From Solimonas variicoloris DSM 15731 (lineage in GTDB: Bacteria > Pseudomonadota > Gammaproteobacteria > Nevskiales > Nevskiaceae), in assembly GCF_000382285.1 (NCBI RefSeq), contig NZ_KB907930.1:62001-126000 (forward strand): a stretch of DNA of 64,000 nt, given 5' to 3'. Position numbers and translations under genes: made by a program. Shown here piece by piece: positions 28,301-35,445 of the stretch. The notes beneath the pieces are model-generated. The model saw nothing but the letters and a program-made list of their open reading frames with translations. It was not told the origin of the DNA and searched no databases. Every line of letters begins with the position of its first letter. Within the stretch, counting starts at the first letter, position 1.

Positions 28301-28722
28301 TCCGCCTGATCGAGCGCATCGACAAGCTGCACGGCGGCGGCATCGCCGTCGCCGTCAAACCCTCGCAGATCGAGGGCTTCGTCGGCGCCGCGGGCGGCCG
28401 CTGGGTGTTCGACATGGGCCTGATGGACGTGCCGCCGCAGCTGGCGTTCGTGTGGGCGCGCGTGCAGCAGGACAAGGGCGCGCTGCCGGCCGGTTTCGGC
28501 AGCGTGTCGCGCTACGGCCGCGAACCGCTGTCCGGCCCGCTGAAGCTGGTGATGCGCCTCAAACCCGCGCCGCACGAGCACGCGATCGCCTACGACGTCG
28601 ACATCATCGACGCGCAGGGCCGCGTGCGCATCGCCATCGTCGACGGCACCAGCACGATGAGCGCCGGCCTCAACAAGCTCGCGCCGAACCATCGCGACTT
28701 CATCTCGGGACTGATCGCTTGA
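19381..28722 (+). CDS. Megasynthase 1: NMO/ER-NMO/ER-KS-AT-(ACP)5-KR-DH, Pfa/secondary-lipid synthase type
   Basis: 3113 aa, GTG start with GGAGAGG just upstream. Domains: (1) degenerate FMN-barrel, NMO/PfaD-like, ~1-290 (ARGHESGGWVGE, LVVQGGVGV); (2) a second NMO/PfaD-like enoyl reductase ~325-605 (FPLAQGPMTRV, FEGRECGGHIGP, LLFAGGIHDARSG); (3) ketosynthase ~687-1130 with C874 (DAACASS), H1009 (EAHGTGT) and H1049 (LIGHTK); (4) acyltransferase ~1243-1570 with S1346 (GHSYGE) and H1451; (5) five ACPs with LGIDSIKR serines at 1798, 1903, 2009, 2116 and 2225; (6) ketoreductase ~2260-2780 (TGGARGIT, Tyr2710); (7) hot-dog dehydratase ~2830-3100 with H-x3-G-x4-P at His2848. All key residues needed for iterative reductive chain extension are present. 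The multi-ACP, LGIDSIKR and KR-DH order resemble PfaA; the N-terminal fused reductase is unlike classical PfaA, where the ER is the separate PfaD. The product chain is not predictable from sequence. Confidence 0.9.
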   Translation: MTTVPAKTFDVIGLQAADLPHAGIAAAVARAGGIGLLDLEFARDSELVQRNFVQLCVSSDARIGLRVTPDSAKLARKLLAQADGRALTVVLAGTDSYKKLRKDAGLRTGDRAWAEISDPAQLDAIEGCDAIVARGHESGGWVGEYTSYILLQKLAGRTQLPLVVQGGVGVHSAAACRAAGAAGVIYDDQLLLLAESPLPISLQNELGRLNGAETRLLGELLDASCRVYARPASPVLKAAEEDNRQAEGGLLALDAWRQQTAARVAWSADGSTLLPLGQGIGLAATFRRRYGNVAKFVQAVRRESLKQIDQAAELRFLAERGALADSHGTRFPLAQGPMTRVSDSPAFAVEVAKGGALPFLALALMRGEQVREMLEQTAATIGDRPWGVGMLGFIPHALREEQCEAIWKCKPPFALIAGGRPDQAAEFEKRGIKTYIHAPAPALLKMYLEQGARRFVFEGRECGGHIGPLASFTLWEEMIDVLLEHVPPAEAKDVHLLFAGGIHDARSGAMVAAMTAPLAARGMKVGALMGTAYLFSEEIVTSGAVVPGFQEQALLCERTKNLETGPGHSTRCADTQFAHDFFEQRRQLIREGRSAEEIRDILEELNLGRLRIASKGVNRDDSGKVVEIGADRQLSDGMYMIGQVATLRREPVKVEALHDDVCNAGQRLLEDLSAARVERAVKAQPSDVAIIGIGTLLPKAGSADEFWYHVLHKDVALGEVPKTRWDWTLYFDGDRKARDKVYSRWGGFLDEVAFDPMRFGIPPKSMKAIDPMQLLTLEVARRAVADAGYADGGYDRANTSIVLGAGGGLGDLGLQYGVRAELPRFVENPDPSVWERLPEWTEESFSGSLLNVAAGRVANRMDFGGINFTVDAACASSLAAISIGVNELESGRSAMVLAGGVDTVQSPFGFMCFSKTQALSPTGQPKTFDQNADGITISEGLAVIVMKRLADAERDGDRIYAVIKAASGSSDGKALGLTAPRPEGQIRALRRAYAKAGFSPATLALAEAHGTGTAVGDRAEAQTITRALADEHAPAKSVALGSVKTLIGHTKASAGVSGLIKVALSLYHRVLPAHYGVDKPIDTIADPNSAVYLLKDARPWIAHPDHPRRGGVSAFGFGGTNFHAVLEEYRPANGGSSAASGANRWSSELCVLRAADDAALKQAIDKLLPALSTQGGKLTLAELALALAREADARRGQALTLAIVAGSLQGLAADLEAVLAHLTQGKPLPAHIRLNRATPAEAPAVALLFPGQGAQYVNMGREAALYFDEVREALELADRTLRDEIPGLLSRRILPPAAFDAETERRQTAELTDTRIAQPAIGALALGYHRLAARLGLSAQAAAGHSYGEYAALMAAGVLGAADFLKLSAIRGAAMASAAQSSVPGGMAAVQGKREAIAAVIAAYEGVKVANHNAPEQTVISGPKDAVAAAAKACDAAGMRATLLAVSGAFHTELVAGAQPPLSQAIQATAFARPAFAVYSNSTAQPYPAKPQDMQRQLDAHLLSSVEFVAEIEAMYAAGSRVFVELGPKGVCSNMVRQTLAGKPHVAVSLDGSGGGLRGLLLGLAELTAAGVALTLTRLFDGRDIAPVEPAQFVARAQPEALPKHFWMVSGGCARPLDDPQYRTGAKPQLDKAAADAAMARAQAERDTRLAAARTPPATPTALPAAPLAAPGLAALPPALGNEAMQAYQQTMRQFLALQERVMQQFLGGAPAAMPSLPVAAPAPVVAAPAVAPTQPSFAPPPSAPVAAAPAVVTRAPVAAPAFDAKKLLLDIVAERTGYPHDMLALEADLEADLGIDSIKRVEILGALQKALPGDAGTAMQAAMERFTKAKSLNAILAEAQPFLPAAGAASPAAVAPLAAVTPSAPALDLQALLLGIVAERTGYPQDMLALDADLEADLGIDSIKRVEILGALQKALPGDAGSGMQAAMERFTKAKSLNAILAEARAFAPAGVAAAAPALALSVASIAVAAPALDLQALLLGIVAERTGYPQDMLALDADLEADLGIDSIKRVEILGALQKALPAETAAQMQGGMERFTKAKSLNAILAEARTLGGLAAAPVATAVATTVAVAVSAPAAGFDAERTLLEIVAERTGYPQDMLAFDADLEADLGIDSIKRVEILGALQKLLPAALAETMQGRMERFTKAKSLRAILDEFAAIAGSGAPAPAAATLAATTPVAVATAAAVALDVSAQLLAIVAERTGYPQDMLAFDADLEADLGIDSIKRVEILGAFQKLLTAEAAARMQTEMERFTKAKSLSAIVAAYAELSAGTGAAAPLAAVPADDAAVEAPSTTIPRYLIKSQAMPLAAGNAELQGLAVVLGGPEGVRTALQTILTARGLTPVFIDAFDDSLAAALAGAQAEHGPARAVLHLHGLVGEEAASAADWQRLGARCVGSLFLAAKALEPQLAQIRLIAATRLGGTLGRDAFGSGAPIAGGVTGLTNCLRHEYPDAQIRSVDFDGQSDDEIATELVAELLANDPQPEAGWIGGERYGSVTVEQAATEHAFAPNLKPEAGWVLLVTGGARGITAEILEELAVPGLRYVLLGRTAEPAAESPATAALADAAALRKALLEAAIARGEKPKPVEIDRAVAATLVEREIRANLARLRARGAEVEYLACDVRQAEAFGAVIDEVYARHGRIDAVIHGAGVIEDKLLKDKTPESFARVFGTKLDPVFVLQHKLKADSLKWLSFFTSVAGRYGNRGQSDYAAANEALNRIAWSLSRAWPQTRVFAVNWGPWDAGMASDGVKRAFRDKGMEPIPVAAGRRFFADELAYGTRQDVEIVAGYGPWRLFGPTPAGTDAPTPAAAAGGSDYPLIRDALRMGPGGNMTLDHVFTLASDPYLIDHCMDGKAVVPAAGALEYMAQFVGAAWPGWHVVGMRDVRQMNGIVLEGGSRAVQLRARASSHSDLHGQTVTVEIIDPQRKLPFYRATAVLLQELPEATLAQAPVLPGEGIAIEAADAYREHLFHGPRFRLIERIDKLHGGGIAVAVKPSQIEGFVGAAGGRWVFDMGLMDVPPQLAFVWARVQQDKGALPAGFGSVSRYGREPLSGPLKLVMRLKPAPHEHAIAYDVDIIDAQGRVRIAIVDGTSTMSAGLNKLAPNHRDFISGLIA
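24690..26190 (+). repeat. Five tandem acyl-carrier-protein coding repeats
   Basis: Five units of roughly 315-327 bp inside megasynthase 1, each coding (V)AERTGYPxDML...DLEADLGIDSIKR, followed by an Ala/Pro/Val-rich linker. Serine-to-serine spacing is 105, 106, 107 and 109 residues. Units 1-3 end LNAILAEA and share M-x-L-A-L-(E/D)-A-D-L-E; units 4-5 carry A-F-D-A-D-L-E and K-L-L. This suggests two subfamilies and duplication by steps. Nucleotide identity in the cores is very high, so copy number could change by recombination. In Pfa synthases more ACP copies raise output, which is known for that family and inferred here. Confidence 0.92.
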
Positions 28723-28748
28723 ACGCGCCGATGCCAGCCTGGACCGCC

Positions 28749-28782
28749 GCCCGCCGGCCGCATGTAGCGAATGCCGGCGGGC
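28749..28782 (+). promoter_or_regulatory. Perfect 10-bp hairpin just before the ribosome-binding site of megasynthase 2
   Basis: GCCCGCCGGC (28749-28758) and GCCGGCGGGC (28773-28782) enclose a 14-base loop in the 73-bp gap between the two synthases. The Shine-Dalgarno-like GGAG follows within 2-6 bases and the GTG start is at 28796. It could modulate translation or stabilise processed ends between the two very large coding regions. There is no T-run, so it is not a classic terminator. Confidence 0.45.
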
Positions 28783-28795
28783 CTGGAGCGCGCCC

Positions 28796-31700
28796 GTGAG
28801 CCACCAGCCGGTCGACATCGCCATCGTCGGGCTCGCCGGCGCCTACGCCGGCGCCAGCAATGCCCGCCGCTACTGGCAGAACATCCTCGACAAGGTCGAT
28901 GCGGTCAGCGACGGCGGCCCGCGCTGGACCGGGCCGTACTTCGATCCCGACGCCAAGACCAACGACCGCATCTACACCACGCGCGGCGGCTTCCTGCACG
29001 ACAGCATCGTCGTCGACCCGGTCGAGTTCGGCGTGCTGCCGAGCCTCGCCGAGGGCGGCGATCCCGATCACCTGATCGCGCTCAAGTACGCGCGCGACGC
29101 GCTCGCCGACGCCGGCTACGGCGCGCAGCGCAAGCCCTTCGATCCGCAGCGCGCCGGTGTCGTCATCGGCCGCGGCACCTACGGCAACCGCGGCATGGCC
29201 AGCGTGCTGGCGCGCGGCCTGTTCGCCGATCAGGCGATCGCGCTCGCGCGCGGCCTGCGTCCGGACCTGTCGGAAGCCGAGCTGCGCGAGCTGCACGATC
29301 ACTTCCGCAAGCAGCTGCCGGTCTACAACGCCGACATGGTCGGCGTGCTGACGCCGAACGTGATCGCCGGCCTGATCGCCAACCGCCTCAACATGATGGG
29401 GCCGAACTTCATCGTCGACGCCGCCTGCTCGTCGAGCCTGATCGCGCTCGACGCCGCGGTCCGCGAGCTCGTCACCGGCCGCTGCGACCTGATGATCACC
29501 GGCGGCGTGCATTCGCAGACGCCGCCGCAGCTGTACATCCAGTTCTGCCAGATCCAGGCGCTGTCGCACGGCGACATCCGGCCGTTCCAGAAGGGCGCCA
29601 ACGGCATCCTGCTCGGCGAGGGCGTCGGCATGCTGGTGCTCAAGCGCCTCGCCGACGCCGAGGCCGCGGGCGATCGCATCTACGCCGTCATCAAGGGCGT
29701 CGGCACTTCGTCCGACGGCCGCGCCAAGGGCCTGCTCTCGCCGCGCCTCGAAGGTCAGGTGCTGGCGCTGCAGCGCGCCTACGAAAGCTCGGGCATCGAC
29801 CCGCTGACGATCGACCTGATCGAGGCGCACGGCACCGGCACCGAGATCGGCGACCGCACCGAGATCGAGACCATGCGCCATATCTATGGCGCGCGCGGCC
29901 GCGGTGCGCAGATCGCGGTCGGCTCGGTGAAGTCGATGATCGCGCACTGCCTGCCGGCATCCGGCAGCGCTTCGCTGATCAAGACCGCGCTGGCCCTGCA
30001 CCACAAGGTGCTGCCGCCGATGATCTGCGCGGAGCCCGATCCGAACCTGCATCTCGACGAGACGCCGTTCTACATCAACAACGAGGCGCGGCCCTGGGTG
30101 CATGGCGCCGCGCATCCGCGCCGCGCCGCCGCCAATGCCTTCGGCTTCGGCGGCATCAACGCGCACGTGATCCTCGAAGAGCATCGCGAACGCCGCCGCA
30201 CCCAGGTCGGCGTGCTGCACCGGCCGACGCCGTCGGAGCTGGTCACGCTCGGCGGCGACACGGTGCCGGCGCTGCTCACCAAGATCGAGCAGACACTGCT
30301 GCACCTGCGCGCACCGCGGGCAGCGACGCTCGGCGAAGTCGCGCGCGCCAGCGCCAGCCTCGCGCGCGGCTCGCATCGCCTGGCGATCGTCGCCGACAGC
30401 GAAGCCGATCTCGTCAAGAAGCTCGAGCAGGCACAGGAGAAGCTGCAGCGCGCCGACGCCAAGCCGTACAAGACCCGCGGCGGCGTGTTCTACGGCCGCG
30501 GCGACGCGCCGGGCAAGCTCTGCTTCCTCTACCCCGGCGAAGGCGCGCAGTACCCGAACATGCTCGCCGATCTCGCGCTGCACTTCCCGCAGGTGCGCGA
30601 GGCCTTCGACTTCATGGAGTCGACCGGGCTCGCCAGCGGCATGCCGGCGCGCGCGCCGATCATGTTCCCGGCGCCGACCGGCCTCGACGACGAAGCCCGC
30701 AAGGCGCTCGAAGAACGCCTCTACGGCATGGACGTCGCCGCCGAGAGCGTGTTCTCGGCCGCGCTCGGCCTGCAGGCCCTGCTCGACGCCATGGACTTCG
30801 CGCCGGACGCGATGCTCGGCCACAGCACCGGCGAAAACACCGCGCTGACCGTCAGCGGCGTGCGCCGCACCGAGCGCCGCGAGGAAATCGCCGAATCGAT
30901 TCGCACGCTCAACGATCTGTCGCGCCGTCTCGAAGCCGAAGGCCGCATCGCCGAGGGCACGCTGCTGACGCTCGGCGCGCTGAAGGCGCCGCTGCGCGAA
31001 GCGCTGCTCAAAGACCCCGGCGAGATGATCGTGGCGATGGACAACTGCCCGAACCAGCTGGTGCTGTTCGGGCCGCCCGCCGCCGCCGAGGCGCTGCGCG
31101 AAAAGCTGTCCGCCGAAGGCGTCATCTGCGTGGCGCTGCCGTTCGGCCGCGCCTATCACACGCCGCTGTTCAAGCCGTTCGCCGACGCGCTGCGCGAGTA
31201 CTTCAAGTCGCTGGACTTCGGTCCCGGCCGCTGCACGCTGTACAGCGCGCGCGCGGTCGGCCGCTTCCCGGCCGAGGGCGACGCGATCCGCGAGCTCGCC
31301 GCCCAGCAGTGGGAAAACCCGGTGCGCTTCACCGAGACCCTGCAGCGGCTCTACGAGGACGGCTATCGCGTGTTCGTCGAGGTCGGCCCGAGCGGCAACC
31401 TGACCTCGTTCGTGTCCGACACGCTGCGCGCGCACGATGACGTCGTCGCGGTCGCCAGCAACAGCCGCCGCCGTCACGGCGTCACGCAGCTGCATCACGC
31501 GCTGGCGCAGCTCTACGCCGCCGGCGTCGCCTTCGAACCGGCGGCGCTGTACGCGCATCGCGACATCGACACGCTCGACCTGATGGCGGCGCCGCGCGCC
31601 GCCGGCCGCCGCGGCATCACGATCTCGCTGCAGATGCCGGAACTGAGCCTGCCGGCCGACTGGGCGCCGCTGCGGCGCCAGCCGCAGGCCGCGCCGGCCG

Positions 31701-33649
31701 CCATCGAGGCCGATCCGGCGCACCCGAAAGTCGTGCCGCTGAAGCGCCCGGAAGCGGCGCCGGCCGTCGCGGTCGCCGAAGCCGCCGCCGATCCGCGCAG
31801 CGAGCTGCTGCGCACCCATTTCTCGCTGATGCAGGACTTCCTCGACAGCCAGTCGCGGGTGCTGGCGGCGATGACCGGCACCGCGCCGCTGCCGCCGCTG
31901 ACGATGCCCGGTCTGCCGGCGGCGCCGGCGGCGACCGCCGCCGCAGCCCCGGCCAGCGCGCCGCGGCGTCTGCCGATGCTCGGCCGCATCGTCGAGCAGA
32001 GTGCGCAGAAGCTGGTCTGCGAACGCACGCTCGACCATCACCACGACCTGTTCCTGCAGGATCATGCGATCGGCGGCACGCCGAGCCGGCGCGACGCCGG
32101 CCTGCTGCCGCTGACCGTGGTGCCGTTCACCTTCAGCATGGAGATGCTGGCCGAGGCGGCGGTGCAGCTGCTCGGCCGCGACGAGCTGGTCGTCACCGGC
32201 TTCGAGGAATCGCGCGGCAGCCGCTGGCTGGCGCTCGACGGCGAAGTGCTCGACGTGCGCCTGGTCGTCGAGCGCGAGGCCGCGCGCGACGGCCACGAGC
32301 GTGTCGCCGGCCGCATCTTTGCCCTCGGCAAGGCCGGCGGCCCGCCGGGCGGCACGCTGGTGTTCGAAACCACCGTGCTGCTCGCCACGCACTATCCGCC
32401 GCCGCCGCCGATGCGGCCCTGGGCTTCGGCCGACGCCCACCCGGCGCGCGCCAATCCGGACGGCGAGATCTACAGCCGCGGCATGTTCCACGGTCCGCGC
32501 CTGCAGGGCGTCAAGCACATCGCACGCTGGGGCGAACGCTCGATCGAGGCCGACGTCGAGGCGATCGCCACGCACGACTACTTCGACTTCACGACGGCGC
32601 CGCGCTTCGAGTACGACGCCGCGATCCTCGACGCGGTCGGTGCCCTCGCCGCGTACTGGGTCACCGAGAAGTTCGCCTGGGGCTACAACTGCTTCCCGTT
32701 CCGCCTCGGCCGCCTCGCGCTGTACGCGCCGCCGCCGGCGGCCGGCACGCGGGTGCGCTGCCGCGGCGACGTGCGCCTGGTCGGCGACACGATGGTCGCC
32801 GCCGACTTCGACGTCGCCGACGCGCAGGGCCGCGTGCTGATGCGCGCCGACGACTGGGAAGACCGCAAGTTCCCGACGCCGCAGCGCTTCCTGCATTACC
32901 GTCTCGACCCGCCGGCGCGCATGCTGTCCGCGCCGCTGCTCGAAGGCCTGTTGCCGCCGGGCGTCGTCGCGCGCCGCCTCGAACCGTTCGACGAGGGCTT
33001 CCTCGACCAGGGCTTCGCGATCTGGAAACGCGTGCTCGCGCACATGGTGCTCGACGCCGCCGAGCTGAAGACCTTCTACGCGCTGCCGGCCGGCGGCCCG
33101 CGCCGCGAGGAATGGCTGATGGGCCGCGTCGCCGCCAAGGACGCCGCCCGCCAGTGGCTAGCCGCGCAGCCGCTGGCGCTCGCCGCCGCCGACGTGCACG
33201 TCGCCAGCGACGCGGCCGGCGCGCCGCAGCTGCGCATCGGCGCGCTCGCCGGCGCGGCGCCGGCGGTATCGATCAGCCACAGCCGCCGCTGGGGCGTCGC
33301 CGCCGTCGCGCCGCCCGGCGTGCGCCTCGGCATCGACTACCAGCGCCTCGACGGCATCGACCTCGAAGCCGTCGCGCGCGGCGCGCTGAACGCCGCCGAG
33401 CAGACCCTGATCGCGACCCAGAGCGGGCCGGCGCGGGCGCGCGCAATCGCCGCCTTGTGGAGCGCCAAGGAAGCCGCCGCCAAGGCGTCCGGCCTCGGCC
33501 TGCAGGGCCGCCCGCAGGACTGGCACGTGATTCGCTACGCCGGGGACATGACGATCGCCGGCGCCGACGTCGAACACGGCGGCCAGCGTTACGCCGTCAT
33601 GATCCACTTCATCGAAGAGCGCGAAGTGTTCGCGCTCTGCCTCGCCTGA
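28796..33649 (+). CDS. Megasynthase 2: KS-AT-DH-like-phosphopantetheinyl transferase
   Basis: 1617 aa, GTG start. Domains: ketosynthase ~5-470 with C211 (DAACSSS), H345 (EAHGTGT) and H384 (MIAHCLP, where the usual IGH glycine is Ala); acyltransferase ~555-900 with S677 (GHSTGE) and H788; an Ala/Pro linker ~975-1055 containing FSLMQDFLDSQSRVLAAM, a likely docking or coiled segment also seen in megasynthase 1; a hot-dog/polyketide-dehydratase-like double domain ~1060-1400 (LFLQDHAIGG, His1090; SRGMFHGPRLQGV); and a C-terminal Sfp-type phosphopantetheinyl transferase ~1410-1617 with GID1514YQ and W1555SAKEAAAK. The PPTase would activate the ACPs of megasynthase 1 and the free ACP. No ACP is visible in this protein, so its KS/AT presumably act on megasynthase 1 carriers. 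The domain order echoes enediyne PKS and heterocyst-glycolipid synthases more than PfaC; no clear chain-length-factor domain was seen. Confidence 0.88.
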   Translation: MSHQPVDIAIVGLAGAYAGASNARRYWQNILDKVDAVSDGGPRWTGPYFDPDAKTNDRIYTTRGGFLHDSIVVDPVEFGVLPSLAEGGDPDHLIALKYARDALADAGYGAQRKPFDPQRAGVVIGRGTYGNRGMASVLARGLFADQAIALARGLRPDLSEAELRELHDHFRKQLPVYNADMVGVLTPNVIAGLIANRLNMMGPNFIVDAACSSSLIALDAAVRELVTGRCDLMITGGVHSQTPPQLYIQFCQIQALSHGDIRPFQKGANGILLGEGVGMLVLKRLADAEAAGDRIYAVIKGVGTSSDGRAKGLLSPRLEGQVLALQRAYESSGIDPLTIDLIEAHGTGTEIGDRTEIETMRHIYGARGRGAQIAVGSVKSMIAHCLPASGSASLIKTALALHHKVLPPMICAEPDPNLHLDETPFYINNEARPWVHGAAHPRRAAANAFGFGGINAHVILEEHRERRRTQVGVLHRPTPSELVTLGGDTVPALLTKIEQTLLHLRAPRAATLGEVARASASLARGSHRLAIVADSEADLVKKLEQAQEKLQRADAKPYKTRGGVFYGRGDAPGKLCFLYPGEGAQYPNMLADLALHFPQVREAFDFMESTGLASGMPARAPIMFPAPTGLDDEARKALEERLYGMDVAAESVFSAALGLQALLDAMDFAPDAMLGHSTGENTALTVSGVRRTERREEIAESIRTLNDLSRRLEAEGRIAEGTLLTLGALKAPLREALLKDPGEMIVAMDNCPNQLVLFGPPAAAEALREKLSAEGVICVALPFGRAYHTPLFKPFADALREYFKSLDFGPGRCTLYSARAVGRFPAEGDAIRELAAQQWENPVRFTETLQRLYEDGYRVFVEVGPSGNLTSFVSDTLRAHDDVVAVASNSRRRHGVTQLHHALAQLYAAGVAFEPAALYAHRDIDTLDLMAAPRAAGRRGITISLQMPELSLPADWAPLRRQPQAAPAAIEADPAHPKVVPLKRPEAAPAVAVAEAAADPRSELLRTHFSLMQDFLDSQSRVLAAMTGTAPLPPLTMPGLPAAPAATAAAAPASAPRRLPMLGRIVEQSAQKLVCERTLDHHHDLFLQDHAIGGTPSRRDAGLLPLTVVPFTFSMEMLAEAAVQLLGRDELVVTGFEESRGSRWLALDGEVLDVRLVVEREAARDGHERVAGRIFALGKAGGPPGGTLVFETTVLLATHYPPPPPMRPWASADAHPARANPDGEIYSRGMFHGPRLQGVKHIARWGERSIEADVEAIATHDYFDFTTAPRFEYDAAILDAVGALAAYWVTEKFAWGYNCFPFRLGRLALYAPPPAAGTRVRCRGDVRLVGDTMVAADFDVADAQGRVLMRADDWEDRKFPTPQRFLHYRLDPPARMLSAPLLEGLLPPGVVARRLEPFDEGFLDQGFAIWKRVLAHMVLDAAELKTFYALPAGGPRREEWLMGRVAAKDAARQWLAAQPLALAAADVHVASDAAGAPQLRIGALAGAAPAVSISHSRRWGVAAVAPPGVRLGIDYQRLDGIDLEAVARGALNAAEQTLIATQSGPARARAIAALWSAKEAAAKASGLGLQGRPQDWHVIRYAGDMTIAGADVEHGGQRYAVMIHFIEEREVFALCLA

Positions 33650-33692
33650 ACCTCATTACCAAACCGTCCGCATCCAGTTTGCAGGAACCGAC

Positions 33693-35312
33693 ATGAACGC
33701 CGCACTTCCCCGCAAGACCAAGACCCTGTTCATCGGCCTCGACGGCTGCACCTTCACCGTGCTCGACGAGATGACGAAGGATCTGCCCGGCGTCGGCGTG
33801 ACGATGCCGTTCATGAGGAAGGTCCTCGACAACGGCGTGCGCGCCAAGCTGCGCTCGACGCCGAACCCGCTGACGCCGCCGGCCTGGACCTCGCTGATGA
33901 CCGGCAAGGGTCCCGGCGCGCACGGCGTGTTCGACTTCATCCGCGCCGAGGACAAGGGCGGCGAGGTCTACTGGACGCTGTACGACTCGCGCGACGTCGA
34001 CAGCGAGATGATCTGGTCGATGCTCAGCCGCAAGAAGATGAGCTGCGCGGCGCTGAACTTCCCGCTGACCGCGCCGCCGCCGAAGAACATCAACGGCGCC
34101 GTGATCCCCGGCTTCACGCCGGCCAAGCACCTGCGGCGCAACACGCATCCGCGCGAGCTGTTCGAGCGCCTGAAGAGCGACGTCGAGGGCTTCGATCCGA
34201 AGGAGCTGGCCTGGGACTTCGAGAACGAGCAGCAGGCGATGGACTCGCTGTCGCCGGAGGAGACGCACAAGTGGGTGCGCTACCACCTGCCGCGCGAGGA
34301 GCAGTGGTTCCGCATCGCCGAGTACGTGCTGCGCGAGGACGCGCCGGACCTGATGGCGGTGATGTTCGACGGCACCGACAAGATCCAGCACCAGGCCTGG
34401 CCGTGGCTGGACCCCGAGCTGCTGAAGGCCGAGCCGAGCGCGCATGACCAGCAGATGCGCGAGGTCGTGCTCGAGTACTTCCGCAACCTCGACCGCTACA
34501 TCGAGACCCTGGTGACGCTGGCCGGTCCGGACGCGCAGGTGTTCTTCGCCTCCGATCACGGCTTCACGGCGTCCACCGAAGTGCTGCGCATCAACGCCTA
34601 TCTCGAAGAGCTGGGCTATCTGAAGTGGGCGCAGTCCGACGGCTCGGAGATGGCGCTGCGCCGCGAGGCCGCCAACTTCGCGAATCTCGACTGGAGCGGC
34701 ACCACGGCCTACTGCCGCACGCCGTCGTCGAACGGCATCCACATCCGCGTTGCCGAGAAGCCGGGCGACCACGGCGTGCCGCCCGAGCAGTACGAGGCCT
34801 TCCGCGAGAAGCTGATCGCCGACCTCAAGAAGCTGCGCAACGAATTCGGCGAGCCGGTCGTCGTCGACGTGCTCAAGCGCGACGAATGGTTCCCGGGCCC
34901 GCACATGGAACGCGCCTGCGATCTGACGCTGGTGCTGCGCGACAACGGCTTCGTGTCGATCCGCAACCTGAAACCGGTCGTCGTGCAGCGCCCGCACGCC
35001 GCCGGCACGCACCACCCGGACGGCATCTTCGTCGCCTACGGCAAGGGCATCGCCAAGGCCGGCATGGTCGAGCGCCGCCAGATCGTCGACGTCACTTCGA
35101 CGCTGCTCTACAGCCTCGGCACCTCGATCCCGTCCGATCTCGAAGGCGAAGTGCCGGCCTCGTTCTTCACGCCCGAATGGTGGGCCGAGCATCCGGTCAA
35201 GAAGGGCGCCAAGACGCGCCTGGAGCGCGAGGGCGAGAAGACCGACGACCTCGACGCCGGCGAGAAGCAGAAGATGATCGAGCAGCTGCAGATGCTCGGC
35301 TACATGGAATGA
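33693..35312 (+). CDS. Type I phosphodiesterase/nucleotide pyrophosphatase family hydrolase
   Basis: 539 aa, alkaline-phosphatase superfamily. Metal and nucleophile residues are visible: [10 protein letters not shown] (D17), [21 protein letters not shown] (Thr66 nucleophile), FDGTDKIQH (D226, H233), FASDHGF (D288/H289) and a late [11 protein letters not shown] (metal His). No signal peptide, so a cytoplasmic role is likely. It starts 43 bp after megasynthase 2 with AGGAA upstream. Family members cleave phosphodiesters or act on nucleotide-linked and glycolipid substrates; which applies here is unknown. It has a full-length domain, unlike the short relative at the start of the operon. Confidence 0.85.
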   Translation: MNAALPRKTKTLFIGLDGCTFTVLDEMTKDLPGVGVTMPFMRKVLDNGVRAKLRSTPNPLTPPAWTSLMTGKGPGAHGVFDFIRAEDKGGEVYWTLYDSRDVDSEMIWSMLSRKKMSCAALNFPLTAPPPKNINGAVIPGFTPAKHLRRNTHPRELFERLKSDVEGFDPKELAWDFENEQQAMDSLSPEETHKWVRYHLPREEQWFRIAEYVLREDAPDLMAVMFDGTDKIQHQAWPWLDPELLKAEPSAHDQQMREVVLEYFRNLDRYIETLVTLAGPDAQVFFASDHGFTASTEVLRINAYLEELGYLKWAQSDGSEMALRREAANFANLDWSGTTAYCRTPSSNGIHIRVAEKPGDHGVPPEQYEAFREKLIADLKKLRNEFGEPVVVDVLKRDEWFPGPHMERACDLTLVLRDNGFVSIRNLKPVVVQRPHAAGTHHPDGIFVAYGKGIAKAGMVERRQIVDVTSTLLYSLGTSIPSDLEGEVPASFFTPEWWAEHPVKKGAKTRLEREGEKTDDLDAGEKQKMIEQLQMLGYME

Positions 35313-35331
35313 GCAGGGCGGCATGACACGG

Positions 35332-35378
35332 GTCCGTCCGGAGCGCGCGCGGAGGAACGCGCGATCCGGACGGCGGAC
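35332..35378 (+). promoter_or_regulatory. Long imperfect GC-rich hairpin in the 133-bp gap
   Basis: GTCC-GTCCGGA-CGCGCG on the left pairs with CGCGCG-TCCGGAC-GGAC on the right with one three-base bulge and a small mismatch. It lies between the phosphodiesterase and acyltransferase genes. It lacks a T-tract, so it may be an mRNA stability or attenuation element. The rest of the gap shows only the ribosome-binding site (CGGGGA) for the next gene. Confidence 0.4.
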
Positions 35379-35445
35379 GCGAACCTCAGGGGCGAGCCCG
35401 CGGCCACGACCGCGGCGCCGCCCGACAACAGCAGATCGGGGACGC

